Shown in pieces: positions 36,801 to 52,106 of a stretch of DNA of 64,000 nucleotides; within the stretch, counting starts at the first letter, position 1; the number at the start of each line of letters is the position of its first letter. The translations under genes and the position numbers were made by a program. The DNA comes from Paragyromitra xinjiangensis (taxonomy: Eukaryota; Ascomycota; Pezizomycetes; Pezizales; Discinaceae), in assembly GCA_038503065.1 (NCBI GenBank), contig JBCAMK010000001.1, forward strand, positions 3,100,001-3,164,000, read 5' to 3'. The notes beneath the pieces were generated by a model. The model was not told the DNA's origin, did no database searches, and saw nothing but the letters and a program-made list of their open reading frames with translations.

Positions 36801-37116
36801 AGCGAACCGGGAGTGTGCGCGGCGCGACACTGGACGCAGCGCTCCCTGCGGTTCCAGGTCGCTGGCCAATATTACTGTTAAAGGATGATCCTTGAGATGA
36901 GAATCCTGGACGAGGAGTTTCAGGAGCAGCGGAGGAGCTATCAAAAGATGCGTTGAGCGTACTCTGTGTATGGTTCTGTGAGGTGGGATTGCTGTCCATC
37001 GTGGTCCGTCGACGTTTAGATTGGGGGAATAGGGTGTTATTAGCGGAGTCGTCGCCATCCAAAAGCGGGTGCTTTCGACTTGGGGAAACCATGATGTTGG
37101 TGGTTGATGACTTCAC
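30864..37116 (-). CDS. Giant acidic, intrinsically disordered protein of unknown function
   Basis: I do not recognise this gene. Two exons (37116-35558 and 35490-30864, with a 67-nt intron) join in frame to about 2061 residues; across the junction the protein reads KNPHPKFDFTHPRKLPGVG. The N-terminal third is Ser/Pro/Ala-rich with basic patches (PQSKRRRTT). A charged helical stretch (RKRIEEEQRIKRDEIFREEM) follows, then a run of 13 glutamates (EEDEEEEEEEEE type). A small folded-looking segment contains GIIRNGEDVYNRYG and DENGYVWADTDEMVIGWI, loosely like the DUF3659 repeat. The C-terminus has basic nuclear-signal-like patches (KKKRRTKGRGGRKRK) and repeated KEPSAEPE modules. A nuclear or chromatin role is inferred only from composition. 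A start at the internal Met of 37092 is also possible. Confidence 0.8.
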
Positions 37117-38467
37117 AGTGTATGTTTGTATTTTGGGGGGGGGGGGTTGGTATTAACTATTGATCTTCAGGTGTCAGGCACGCAACACCTGTCTACCAGT
37201 TAAAATTCCGAATTCGTGATGATCAGCAACAATGAAAGCGTCTACTCGTTTAAACCCCAGTCGGATAGGGACGTGATGATAGTGATGGTGGTGAATATTC
37301 CGTGCGAGAAGACGTGATGTTAGTCTACAGTAGATGCGACGGACGGACGCGGCTGCCTGGGTTGTTTCGTTGAAAGAAAACGGCAGTCTGCGGCAACAGC
37401 AAGGGTTGTCGTGAAACAGGGAATTTGTTACCCGGCGGAAGCGGTCTGACGTTTTTAACAGATGGCCGGGCAAATTGATGATGCTGGGCACAAGTTACAT
37501 GTACTGTATTTGGAGTTGTCGCTGTTGCTGAGGATGATGACTTCACCGATAGCGACGTCACTTCCCGTTGAAGCGGTTGGTTGCCATCCGAGGGGGAAAA
37601 AATGAGGAAAGAAGATGAGAGGAGATGCTGGGAGGGAAATGTGCTTTATGTCCCCCACTCCTTTTCAGTGTCTCCCAGCCAGACTCATAAATACACACAC
37701 TGAATGATCCCTGTCACTAGGCACACTTCTCTTCTGATTTCTTCAAGAATAGAGTAGAGCAGACGAACCCTTACCTTTGTTGGAACAGTTACCCGAAGAC
37801 GTAATTCGAGAAGGTTGAGATGCAGCCTCGGTAAAGAGGCCAGCTGCACATCGAACAGAGCACAGTGGACTCTTCTGTTCCTGCAGCCTGTTCCCGCCAA
37901 ATCGAGTCGACATTCCACTCGAGCTCCCCTGTCCACCCTTTGCTGGACATGGCGCATACCGCGTCCGGAGATCTGCCGCTCGACAAATGCACCTGCAGCA
38001 AGTGCAATAAAGATTTTCGTTTCTCCAATCCTTCCTGAAGCATTGGCTTGAGCCATGGGCCGCTAACCAGCGGAGAATCATTCACCCACTGAACCTTCGA
38101 ATTTCTTCTTGGAATCATATGGCCAATATATCTTAATACATTATCATACATGTATTTTCACAGTTCTCTTATCATAATATAATTATTCCACCCGAGGGTG
38201 GTACCTCAATGAATTCTTCCCGGCCGTGAGCAGTTCAAACCCCACGGAAAACGTGTCTTGACAGCTTGCCAAGATCTTGAATCCGCTTTTAGATCAGCCA
38301 AGCCAAAATTTCTCCACAACATTGCGGCTCCCGATCGACGACCAAGATCCACCCCGCAACCCGCTCATTACACCACCGACAATTCCTGGCGGATCCCTCA
38401 CTCAATTACCAGACTCCCGTACATATCCCATTCTCCCCCTCGGTTAGCTCCGAATAACCGAACTAAA
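37117..38467. other. Intergenic region, 1.35 kb, with possible Cys-rich gene remnant
   Basis: This holds the promoter of the acidic-protein gene, with a 12-G run at 37135-37146 just upstream of its start. It also holds the promoter of NAA10 and TACATGTA palindromes at 37496-37503 and 38147-38154. Between about 37690 and 38150 three minus-strand frames are simultaneously open and cysteine-rich, but no frame can be chosen, so no gene is called. Confidence 0.5.
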
Positions 38468-39234
38468 ATGGATATCCGTGTCCTCCAACCTTCCGACATC
38501 CCTCACGTGCAACTAACCAATATCACCAACCTTCCCGAAAATTACTTCCTCAAATACTACCTCTACCACGCCCTCTCATGGCCACAGCTCTCTTACGTTG
38601 CTGTCGACCTCTCCCACGCCAACAACGCTCCTCATGAACCACCAAAAATTGTCGGCTATGTTCTCGCAAAGATGGAAGAGGAGCCAGCAGATGGTGTACA
38701 ACATGGTCATATCACAAGTCTTTCAGTGATGAGGACACATAGGAGATTGGGGTTGGCGGAGAAGTTAATGAGGCAAAGTCGTAAGTTCACTTTTCCCTCC
38801 TAGATGGCGGAAGAGGGGCATTCCTGTGCAGAATTCCCCACGATTTAAGACTTCCACTCCAACAGCTTTCAGATACTAATACTGGAGACGGGATAGAGAA
38901 AGCCATGGTTGAAGCCTTCGCCGCCAAATACGTCTCCCTCCACGTCCGTGTCTCGAACAAAGCCGCTCTACACCTCTACCGCGACACGCTTCAATTCGAA
39001 GTCGACAAAGTAGAAGAAAAGTACTATGCCGACGGCGAGAACGCTTATTCCATGCGAAAAGACCTCTCCTTCCTTGAAGAGCCTGAAACGGATAGCGAGG
39101 GCGAGGAAGGGACAGAGGATGTCGACATAGATGGTGATGTGCCCAAAGAGAAGAGGAAGAAGAAACGAAATGTTAAGGTTGGACGGGCGCTAGGTGTGCA
39201 GGACCTGCTGGAAGTTGATGGGAGAGCTGCGTAG
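38468..39234 (+). CDS. ARD1: N-terminal acetyltransferase catalytic subunit (NatA, NAA10/ARD1)
   Basis: This is a GNAT-fold enzyme that acetylates nascent protein N-termini at the ribosome together with the NAA15 subunit. The N-terminus [20 protein letters not shown] and [20 protein letters not shown] are near-invariant in NAA10. The acetyl-CoA loop is in [40 protein letters not shown] and [15 protein letters not shown] complete the fold. An acidic then lysine-rich tail follows. Exons 38468-38780 and 38897-39234 give 216 residues. The intron splits the helix after the acetyl-CoA motif (MRQS/QKAMVEAF). Confidence 0.96.
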
Positions 39235-42937
<3,703 letters not shown>

Positions 42938-43172
42938 TTATTTTTTTTTCGTTGGCCCTTGGGTTGTGGGACGAGAATGGTGCGATTTCGGGTTTCTTCT
43001 GAGCAAGCACTTCCTTAGTTGGGCGAAAAGTTTGCATCGAATGCCCCACGGAACATCTTTAATACAGATTTGACATTCGCAGAATAGAAAGGAAAAAAAT
43101 AATGCTTCTAATAACGTACGTTATGAATACACGGATTTCAACTAGTTCAATCGACCGTTCTCTTAACTCTTT

Positions 43173-43247
43173 TATGGCAGTGTAGTGTAACGATAGCGTG
43201 TTCAATTCCCCATCGAAAGGTTACTTGTTCAAATCATGCCATCACCA
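43173..43247 (+). pseudogene. Decayed tRNA-Trp-like copy
   Basis: The blocks TAGCG-GTTC, ATCGAAAGG and TGTTCAAATCA line up with the intact tRNA-Trp at 43862-43932 on the opposite strand. Many differences are C to T or G to A, such as GCGCG to GCGTG and CGACTCC to CAATTCC. The anticodon position now reads CCC, the anticodon stem has a mismatch and the T stem does not pair well. The 3' end reads CACCA. Confidence 0.5.
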
Positions 43248-43861
43248 GTCTATGACGGGTATTTAAAGCGTCTGCATGCAGAAGGCTCCTCAAATTCTTA
43301 CTTTAGTCGCGGTTGGGGTGTTGTATTGAGCTAGAACCTCCGGGTGCATCACCTAACCACAAGGCATATTTCACGCGATTATGAAAAAAAGCCTCGCCAT
43401 AGCATTTGTGTTGCTAGCCGATTCGACTCCTTAGACAATCTGCCCCTCGGCTATCCCTTCTCCCGCAGACTCTTAGGAGACACATCCTCTCTAGAACTAT
43501 ATGGATTATGCAAAGGGGTGTAAGTCTCTGATCTTATCACTGCATGTAGTTGTCACGGATTGCTGCTGCATGTGGCTAGTATTAATACTTCTTCATAGGC
43601 AATCACTCGTAGGATTTCCAAGTCAAAACAGCCGTTCCAAAGAGGGCACAACACCCCCACCGCATATCTCAACTGGACAACATGAAACCATTCAATGGGT
43701 AAAATAAGGGAGACACCTTAACTGCTTAATAGTCACCGATTCCTAACCCCTCACTTCCTTCCCTTCACATCCACAAGATTCTCTTTTACAAGTTTCTGAG
43801 GTGCAAAAAGGATTCTGCCTAAGCTAGACGGGGACAATTACCAAATGGTAAAAAGTCAACT

Positions 43862-43932
43862 GACCACGACGTGATTTGAACACGCAGCCTTTCGATCTGG
43901 AGTCGAACGCGCTACCGTTGCGCCACGCAGTC
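43862..43932 (-). tRNA. tRNA-Trp (anticodon CCA)
   Basis: The minus strand folds into a 71-nt cloverleaf. The acceptor stem is GACTGCG paired with CGTGGTC (two G-T wobbles). The D arm is GCGC/GCGC. The anticodon arm is TTCGA-CTCCAGA-TCGAA with anticodon CCA. The T arm is GCGTG-TTCAAAT-CACGT. There is no intron and no encoded CCA end. Confidence 0.93.
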
Positions 43933-46900
43933 ACAGATGATGATACGTCAAGGAAATACATTTTCAAATTTTATTAGTAGCAGAGGGTCTTGGATTGCTT
44001 TCCTTCCCCCTTATCGAACTCATCTCCGCCATGGATAATTCATAAGGCAGGGTAACGGATAAATCTAGACATTTTTTTCTAATTTATCGATAGAGGAAAG
44101 CATGGTATGCCGGGTATAATACATGTAATTATGATTTTTATATCATCTAAAGCAATGCCTCAAGTTTAAATTTAGGAATTTTAACCAAGGATCTATTGCG
44201 ATGGGAGATCGGATTACAATCGGAGATTAGCTTCCCTTAGCGTCAATTTAGCCTCAATCCACCATATCCGATTGAACGAGAGTATATGTACATGTAGTCA
44301 AGAAAATGTTTGGTTGATTACTGAAGCACTTGCAGGGTTGGTCCATAATAGTGATGTGCCCCTGAATATTTTCCTTCTTCCTTTCTCTCTTTATTTGGAT
44401 CAATCGAGAAATCCAACGTGAATTATGTAACCTCTGAGCGTATCGGCAATCCACTCCAGCCAGCTATCAGGTGTCCGAGAGATGGGAGGTCGTTACGTGA
44501 TTTGAGGGTGTAAGGTAAGCTATTGTTAATAGATAACATCAAGATCGATCGGGTTAAGGAAGAGGTTTGTTTGAAACTGTCTTAAAAATCATTGGCTTTC
44601 TAGTACATGACTTTTATGAAGTAGGTACGTGAATGCATAAGTGACATACACCCTAAATTTAATTGCCTGAAATAACATCTCCGACAGTAGTTCTAAACAG
44701 AGTCCAATGCGAGCTTTTAATTTTCAATGCCAGTATCAAATATTCCCAGGTTTTCGCTAAGGCTGCAGTTATTTGATCTCAGATATCAATTCTTGATGAT
44801 ATTCCTAGGGATAATAACAATTCGTAACTGATATAAGATAAGGCTGATGCGTAGGCATTAAGCCGCCTAAAAAATGACCCAACGATATGGTTGGCTTAGC
44901 TGGTTATTTCAATTTCGTAAGAGCGTTCCTCTTTATAGGGTGGGGTGCATGAAAATGTTTGAGAGGCAGGAGCAGGGGCTAGTGCCACTTCAAACTCGTA
45001 CTTGAGCCCCCAATTATCAACTTCCTGCGCTTAGGGAAAGTCAATATCTCGAGAGTAGACTTTATTACTTCAGTGACATGCCCAAATCTAAATTTTAGTA
45101 TTTAGGGAAATTCGATGCTTGCAAGCCATGTTGATTTCTTATCTATAGGTGACGACCCGGACATGGTCACGATGAATCAGGTTGGTTCAACTGGTGGATC
45201 ATGGTTCCTCACTCGCACCTACAATAAGATAGAACTTGACTTCTAATATCACGTCGTAGGTCGGAAAAGGTGTTCTGATGCTGTGATAAAAGCCAAATGT
45301 AATCGTTGTCGCCGATCGAAGATAATCTCCATTAGGTGCCCTGGATGAATCCGCGACCTCAAGTTGCGGTTAGACAGTAGACGCCAGCAAACCCAGGTAT
45401 TCCGAATACTATTAGAAACGACCCGGGAAATATAGTAAAAAGCAGAGGAAGCTCCACCACTGAACCGTCAGATTATCGGGTGCCAATTTATATACATTGT
45501 TACACTCATATGGGGTTTATAAAAGTAAACATGGAGTACGTTAAGCGCGAGGAGAGGATAAATACATGTATTCTAGGAGTAAGATGTAGCATTCACGATA
45601 CAGCGTTGTACAAGGGAAATCCATGCTGTCTGAGGCTCGCCTGAGTTTGTCTGACATGACGTCCACTCCGGAACGTGCCGCACCATCGCTGACGTCGTTT
45701 ATCACGGAAGCAGGTTTCCCGGTTCTATTCTTGGTTCGTTTTGATGATCTCTAGGTTTGGCATCATCAAGCGGGGAAGCCAAATAAACATTATTAAAGGT
45801 AACATGGCTTGGTCATAAACGCTCTCTTTAATTAGCACGCGAGATACGTGATGGACTGTTGGAGAATAGGTCAATTTTCGTGGGTTTTAGCCCTCCTTAT
45901 TCGCAACGTGTGGGATATGAAACCTTTTCGTGCTTCTCTGATGGTGACTTTCACGGCTCCAGCTCATCCCATCGGTTCTCATATAATCAGGTTCGGTTGG
46001 CGGTGTATGTACCTTCCCAATCTCCTGTGGAGGCCCGTGGGGCCTTCATGTCACGGTAAATTGCGCCGATTCGGGCCGGATGATGCACAGACGTTGGGAT
46101 CGGATGTATGTACACTTGGCGCTATGCAGTTAGCAAGTTGCAAACTTGGCGATATGGTGTACATATACTTTGAGATTGGTCAAGCTTCAATTCTCATCAT
46201 ATCGTTTACTATCATAAAAGCGGTCTCACGATGGAACACGGGCTGCCGTTGTGCAGGCCCTAAGGCCAAAACTTGAGTTGTCCAAGTGTCAAGTGCAGTT
46301 TCTGCATGAACCGCCGATATCAACTTTAGATAATTGAGAAGGTCCATCTGTAACTCTACCACGCTAGGTACTCAAAGAATCTAGTCACAATGGCCCCACA
46401 TCTACATATTTGAATACCGCAAAATACGTGTGTCGATATCGCCATGTCTTGCATATGCCACGGTACCCTAATTGATCCCTAGGTCCCGATGGAGGCTGAA
46501 GATAAAGTGCTGCGATCAATCGTAAGTGTCCACAAGAGCATGTGGTACACTTAACAGTACGAGTATCACGATCTAGCCCCTTACATATCTGCACTTATCC
46601 TATTTTACATGCGCCGGGGCAATTATGTTCATGTTCCATAGTTAGAATGCCTTGAGCGCATACTGGCATTTCGTACCATAGGATGTATCCGGAGTAGTGC
46701 AGACCCGTGGGACGGGCTGCTGGGGCAGCGAGATGTTATATTCTGGTGCAGGGCTTTTTCTGGGAGCGACATATTTGACATCCAACCCCGAGCGGGGAAA
46801 TAACTCCGACTTCCTAGAACTGACAGCGATGCCAGATAAATGCGGTATGTAGGTGGGTGCTTACGGTGCATCCAAGAGACCTTTCTAGATTCCGAGGCCA

Positions 46901-47468
46901 CACCGCCCAGCAATTGGAAGATCGCTGCGAGTCGTTGGCGCCAGCAGAGAGACAAAGCGATGAAGGGGGGCGATATTGCCATGGAAGAAGTACATAGGCA
47001 AGCATAGGTAGCAAACAAGCAGGCGAGGGGAAGGCGAAAAAAAAGAAAAGGAAAAGAGGTGAAAAACCCAGCCAGATCCCTGTCTGCATCTCGTCGATTC
47101 GACCGCCTCCTTCGCAATGCAACGCTTCAGGGTCCTCACGCGTGGCAGCCAGAATATATTTTCTCTTCGCTTCGCGGATGCCTCACAGCTCTCAAAGGGA
47201 AAGCGAGGCGGTCAGTACTTAAGGCGTTTGTTACTTGTTTTTTTCTTTTTTTAATATTTTAATTATACTGACCTTTTCTTCCCACTTCTCTCACTCTCTG
47301 CGCCTATATTGATAATTGCAGGGCCGTGGTGGAGCTCAAGCTTGGTTCTCTGTTCGTTTCTCCCTACCTCCCCACATCATCTACCTCGGGAATAGCATAG
47401 GTCTAGAACATTTGCAGTTATTGCTCTCGTTTTGCCCCACGCGCCCCTCCTCCAACGCCACAGCAATA

Positions 47469-49558
47469 ATGTCTAGCCAAGGTGGTGGGAAATCGCAGAA
47501 ATCGAGTGCCATCTTCTATCAACGACAGTCGAACCATCATCGCGGAGACAATGCGGGCTCGAGTCACAGCCTGATCAAAGATGTTAACGGCGACGCACAG
47601 AGAGACGATCATCCCGCAGACCCGATCTCGCCTACGTTACGTTCCCAGAATTCCTCTCTTCCCCACGATCTCACATACGACATATCACGTCTCCAACGTT
47701 CCGAGTGGGTGGATTTGGCTGCGTTAGCCTCGTGCGCGGGTTTGAAGTTGGGGAAGGAGAGGTGTGTTGGAATAAGCGAGCTAGGTTCGAATTTCTAAGT
47801 GTTCCTATCTTTTGGTTTTATTTTTTGTTTTTTATTTTTCTCGTATGCCGGTGTTGCCCCTCTCATGCAGCAATGACAGCGGGAGCTGTGCGGGGGGCGA
47901 GAAATAGGAGGTTGGTGGAGGGGGAGTTGGCACTCAATTTTATCCCGCTGTTATGTGCCAACCATCTTTTTGCGATTGCTTCCGCATTCATGCGGCTTAG
48001 ATCATTTCTGTTCAAGATAGCACATGTTTCAAATATTCAATTGAGTAACCGGCTTACCTTCCCTTGTGATACAGGTCGCGGCTCTCATAATTCACTTTAC
48101 AGACTCGCGTTTTCAGACTCGACGGAATGTGCGGCTTCCATCTCGAATTCCCCCCCCCAATTCTTCAGCCAGCAAATAAAGCTCTCTGAAATCGCCACCA
48201 TGCAATATCTTTATACATCTCCCCTGTACAATATACCGATTCCGAAAGTGTTTGCATGGGATTTGAGTTTCAACAATCCTGTCGGGGCTCCTTATGTTCT
48301 ACGAGAGGTGTCTCCGGGGAAGAATATGGCCGAGGATGGTAGATTCTACCGACTGAGCTCCCAGGACAAAATGAAGGTTATCAAAGAGCTAGCCCTAGTA
48401 CAAGCAGAGCTCTCGAAACCATCTGAATTCGACAAAATCGGAAGCATATATCGTCGGAAAGACTGCAAAGATGGCTTTTATGTTGGTGAAATCATCTCAG
48501 CGGCTTGCCTGGGAGAAGACTATGGTGGCGAGAGAGGGCCTTCCAAGGGACCATATTCAAGTATGCCAGAGCTCTGGCAAGCCCGCTTGGAGCGGGAAAC
48601 TCTCCTAGCAATCCGTAACTGGTCATCGCTATCATCTGACTCTGCTATCTCATCTCAATCACCACCATCTCTCGCAAATCCTCAGCATTTTGGGGAGGTG
48701 CTCCAGCTCCTTTCCGGACTAACAAACTTATTTGCTCCACCCAAGGAGCTTGCCACTCTCTGCATTCACCACTCCGACCTGGCTATCAGGAACGTCCTCT
48801 TCGATGAGAAAACGCTCAAGATCACGGGAGTTATTGACTGGGAGTTTGCATGCGTAGTACCATTGGTCATTACCGGAAGGTTCCCTAACGACCTCGGCTG
48901 GGAAGGAAACGAGTTTGCTCGCTCATTGGGGAGGCTTGGTGACAACGGCGAGGTCTGGAACCACCACTACTATGATTGGACGAGCCTAGAGGGTGTCACT
49001 CCTCCACCCCCTCATACCTCTCTGTCCCTACTAGGTGTCGACAATGTTTATGAAGCAAGGCAAATAGAAGATTACCTCACGAATCACTACACGACTAGCA
49101 TGACCAATTTTTCGGACGACTCTGGAGCACTGATGAACGAGCAAGATATTCCATCACCCCCATCACCGCCATTGCCTCCTCCACCAACATCAAGGACAAG
49201 TCAAAGAGATCTTGACGTTCGCGCATCTCGTCTTGTCGAGCTTTTTTACCTGAGGAAATACTATGCTTCCTGCGTTGCATCTCGGGATTTCGCGCTCACT
49301 AGACTGTTCATCGATTCAGTAGCCTATATTAAATTCAATGAGCTGGTTATGGGAGGATGCGAGAAGTGGTTTTCAGGTGTGGAGTGGATCAGGGAGGTCT
49401 TTTGGAGATTGAAGTCCTTGGAGGAAACACAGGTAGAGAGTTTGAGGCGAGGGAAGGCGGTAGTGAAGCTGCCAGAAATCTTTTCGGAAAAGGTTGAACG
49501 AGGGGTTGTGGATTTGGGTAATTGGGAAGACAAATTGCAAAGGAGAACTTCGGTTTAA
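47469..49558 (+). CDS. Aminoglycoside-phosphotransferase-fold (APH) kinase-like protein
   Basis: This belongs to the large fungal APH family of kinase-fold proteins; substrates are mostly unknown. After HDLTYDISRLQRSEWVDLAA comes GRGSHNSLYRLAFSDSTECA, the nucleotide-binding loop region. IKLSEIATMQYLYTSP and IPIPKVFAWDLSFNNPVGAP follow. The catalytic loop is CIHHSDLAIRNVLFDE (HxDxxxxN) and the metal-binding segment is ITGVIDWEFACVVPL. Exons 47469-47784 and 48075-49558 sum to 599 residues and join as SELG/RGSHN. The intron (290 nt) is long for this window and is open in the exon-2 frame. A proline-rich run (PSPPSPPLPPPPTS) sits in the C-terminal part. Confidence 0.85.
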
Positions 49559-50896
49559 GTTCTTCCTTTTAGATTTTTTTCCTCGCTTCGGCGATGGATC
49601 GCTTTTCATTGAATACGCTTTCTTTTTTCAGAGGCCTCGATTTTTGGAAAGTAGATGGTGCTTAGATGGGACTTAGGATTTTGTGAGGAGGAATAGGGCA
49701 TCACTCGTTGGGGTAATGAATTAATTTGGTTGGTGGGTTCTTACGATGGGCATCGAAGGCGTTTTTGGGAGCATCGGATTTTTGTGTGTTCTGAATCCTT
49801 CTTGTTTTTCTGCTTTTTCTGATTTCGGGAGGAATGCTACCCTACCCTAGAAAGAATTTGGGGGGGCCTTTTTTGCTATTCTGTGCATTTTCGTGGCGTG
49901 TTTATGATTACTTGTTTCGTATTTTTGTTCGCGTTCTCTAGGGATTACAAAGTGTGCTGAGAACTGTAAATTAGTTGCTCGAGCGTATAATGCGACAATT
50001 TAGTGTTTTTAGTTTCTATTCACCGTGTTTCAGGGATTAGAAACTTCAGGATCGCAGTATCCAATCTTAACTTTCCTCGGGGGTCTCGGAGATGCCGGTT
50101 ATCTTATCGATAAAGGGGAATTGCTATCGCCAGAGATTTGGTCATTGGCCGGTTCAATCTCTGACAGGGTCCGTTGCTCATCGCAGGACGCACAAAGGTG
50201 CAAGAAGTATTGGTACGGGAACACGGACCAGGCTTTGTGCATGCACCCCCACCAATAGGTTTTTTTTCCTGCGGAGAATCTTGCAGATCCGGAGGACAGC
50301 ATACCTTCTAGAAAGACACATAGACACCAGCTGTGCACTACCGTACTACTAGTAGGTAGATATAGGTCCCATAATTTCAAGATATCACTTTCGCTTTCAT
50401 AGATCACATCCCACTTTACTGCAGAAACACACAGCTAAAACCCTGAGCAAAGTATTCCAGCGATTTTGACACGTACATTGACAGCGTTCCTTTACATAGT
50501 TACTTCGGTCCGGTCTCCGCACTGGCGAGACGATCCCGCAGGATATGACTGAAGGCAGAGATAGGAAAAATCCCCTACTCAACTGCAAGCCAAGAAAACG
50601 AAACAGTACCTTCCAACCCTGCATGGAAACCCCGGTCTTTGTCTGATATCAGATCGAGACTGACTCAGTGACTCGTGGGCGTACCTGACGAGGCAGATAG
50701 CCGAATATGCGTATGTGGACAACTTCTGCAACTCAGCGCTTCTACGGTGTGCAGTCGATCGTTAAATCTTTGGACGAAAGCGGCATTCAACTACGGATAA
50801 AAGTTTTATATCTATCAAAAGGATATATGCTTACGAAAAGCTTGTCTCCTCCTACAGCCTTGAACTAGGAATACACTAGTACTCTAGCAAGATCTA

Positions 50897-51170
50897 TCTA
50901 CTCGTATTCTTCAAACGTTACCGGAATCTGGTAACGGGGAGCGCCATGTCTCTGCTGCTGGCTCGCCTTCTATGAGTTGCTATTCACCACGCCACAAACA
51001 AAATCCAGCAACCTATTTGGCTAAGCCCTTAGCTGCACAAAATTCAACAAATAATAGAGGATTTCTAGCGGAGTATCTGCCAGTTAAATGATACATGATG
51101 CGGGTGAGTGTATTGCATGCTAGCGGCAGCCCATACCAGTATCCGGTAACGTTTGAAGAATACGAGTAGA
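50897..51170. mobile_element. MITE-like element with ~29-bp terminal inverted repeats
   Basis: The left end starts TCTACTCGTATTCTTCAAAC (50897 onward) and the right end is its reverse complement, ending at 51170. The arms match perfectly for 29 bp, with a second imperfect match (CTGGTA) inside. The element is 274 bp with no coding capacity. No clear target duplication is visible beside the termini, so superfamily is not assigned. Confidence 0.78.
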
Positions 51171-52045
51171 GCGTGGATGCATGTGTCTACATAGGTACTC
51201 TTTCAGATCGAACGATGGAAGCGGAAGCTAGCAACAAAAGTTTAGGAAGCAAAGGAAAGAATAGGCACACGCTCATTATGTATCTCTCTATCCAGATGAG
51301 GAACAAACGGTTGATAACAGCTGCGGGGGTTTCACGTCAGCCTTGCCTATAGATAACTGCACGCAGCAGCCCACGTATTGGTGAGCTGTCAAGAGAAACT
51401 TTCGACAACTGTTTCATCTTAAAGAAAACATCATCAGATGGGATCGACGTTATACGTTTCAACAAGCACATTTATTGGATGGCGTAAGCTTCTGCATAGC
51501 TTCTATAAGTATCCTGGGACGTGCGGGGTACTAAGGCTCTGTTTGGCTGCTAGCTGCTAGGGACTAGGGATCTGGGCACCACAAATGGCTCGCGACGTGG
51601 CATCGCCCTAACATAGGGGGATTCACTCTAGGTACTCCACTCACTTATTTACTATTGAGTACATTAGTGTTATCGCTGAAGATAGTCGTCAGAGGTTAGA
51701 CCTCCCGTCGATTTCCCTCACCCCCCCCCCCCCCCCCAAAAAAAAGAACAATAGCCTGCAATACTGCATGTCTTTGACAAGTATAATGAAATTTATTTTT
51801 AAAGAAACAACTAGAACTCCACTTTTCTAGATGCTAGAAAATTTTCAACTCGCAGTAACATGAACCCTGCAGATTGCATATGCAGCTTATTTTCCGTAAG
51901 GAGCTAACTTAGAAAGTTTGAACCCGTCTCGAAACCAGCGATAACGTGATAACATGTGTTGCTTTAGTGACCATACGGTTTTCCTTTCGAGCTTCAATCT
52001 CCCCTATTCAACGTATTCCGAGCTTTCGATGTTTTCACCAGAAAC

Positions 52046-52106
52046 TTAGCCAATAAGCAGGGCTCAATGTCTCAAATGCTTGAGCCCTATTAGCCCATTG
52101 GCTGAT
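52046..52106. repeat. Imperfect inverted repeat
   Basis: The left arm TTAGCCAATAAGCAGGGCTC and the right arm (reverse complement TCAGCCAATGGGCTAATAGGGCTC) share TAGCC/CAGCC-AAT and GGGCTCA blocks around a short spacer. This may be a small foldback relic. Confidence 0.5.

Larger units (their letters stand above)
42938..47468. other. Gene-poor region, 4.5 kb, with tRNA-Trp
   Basis: This holds a tRNA-Trp (43862-43932), a decayed tRNA-Trp-like copy (about 43173-43247) and TACATGTA palindromes at 44120, 44289 and 45563. No protein gene is supported. The open frames at 45848-46276 (+) and 46629-47139 (-) overlap others and show no family motif. Confidence 0.55.
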
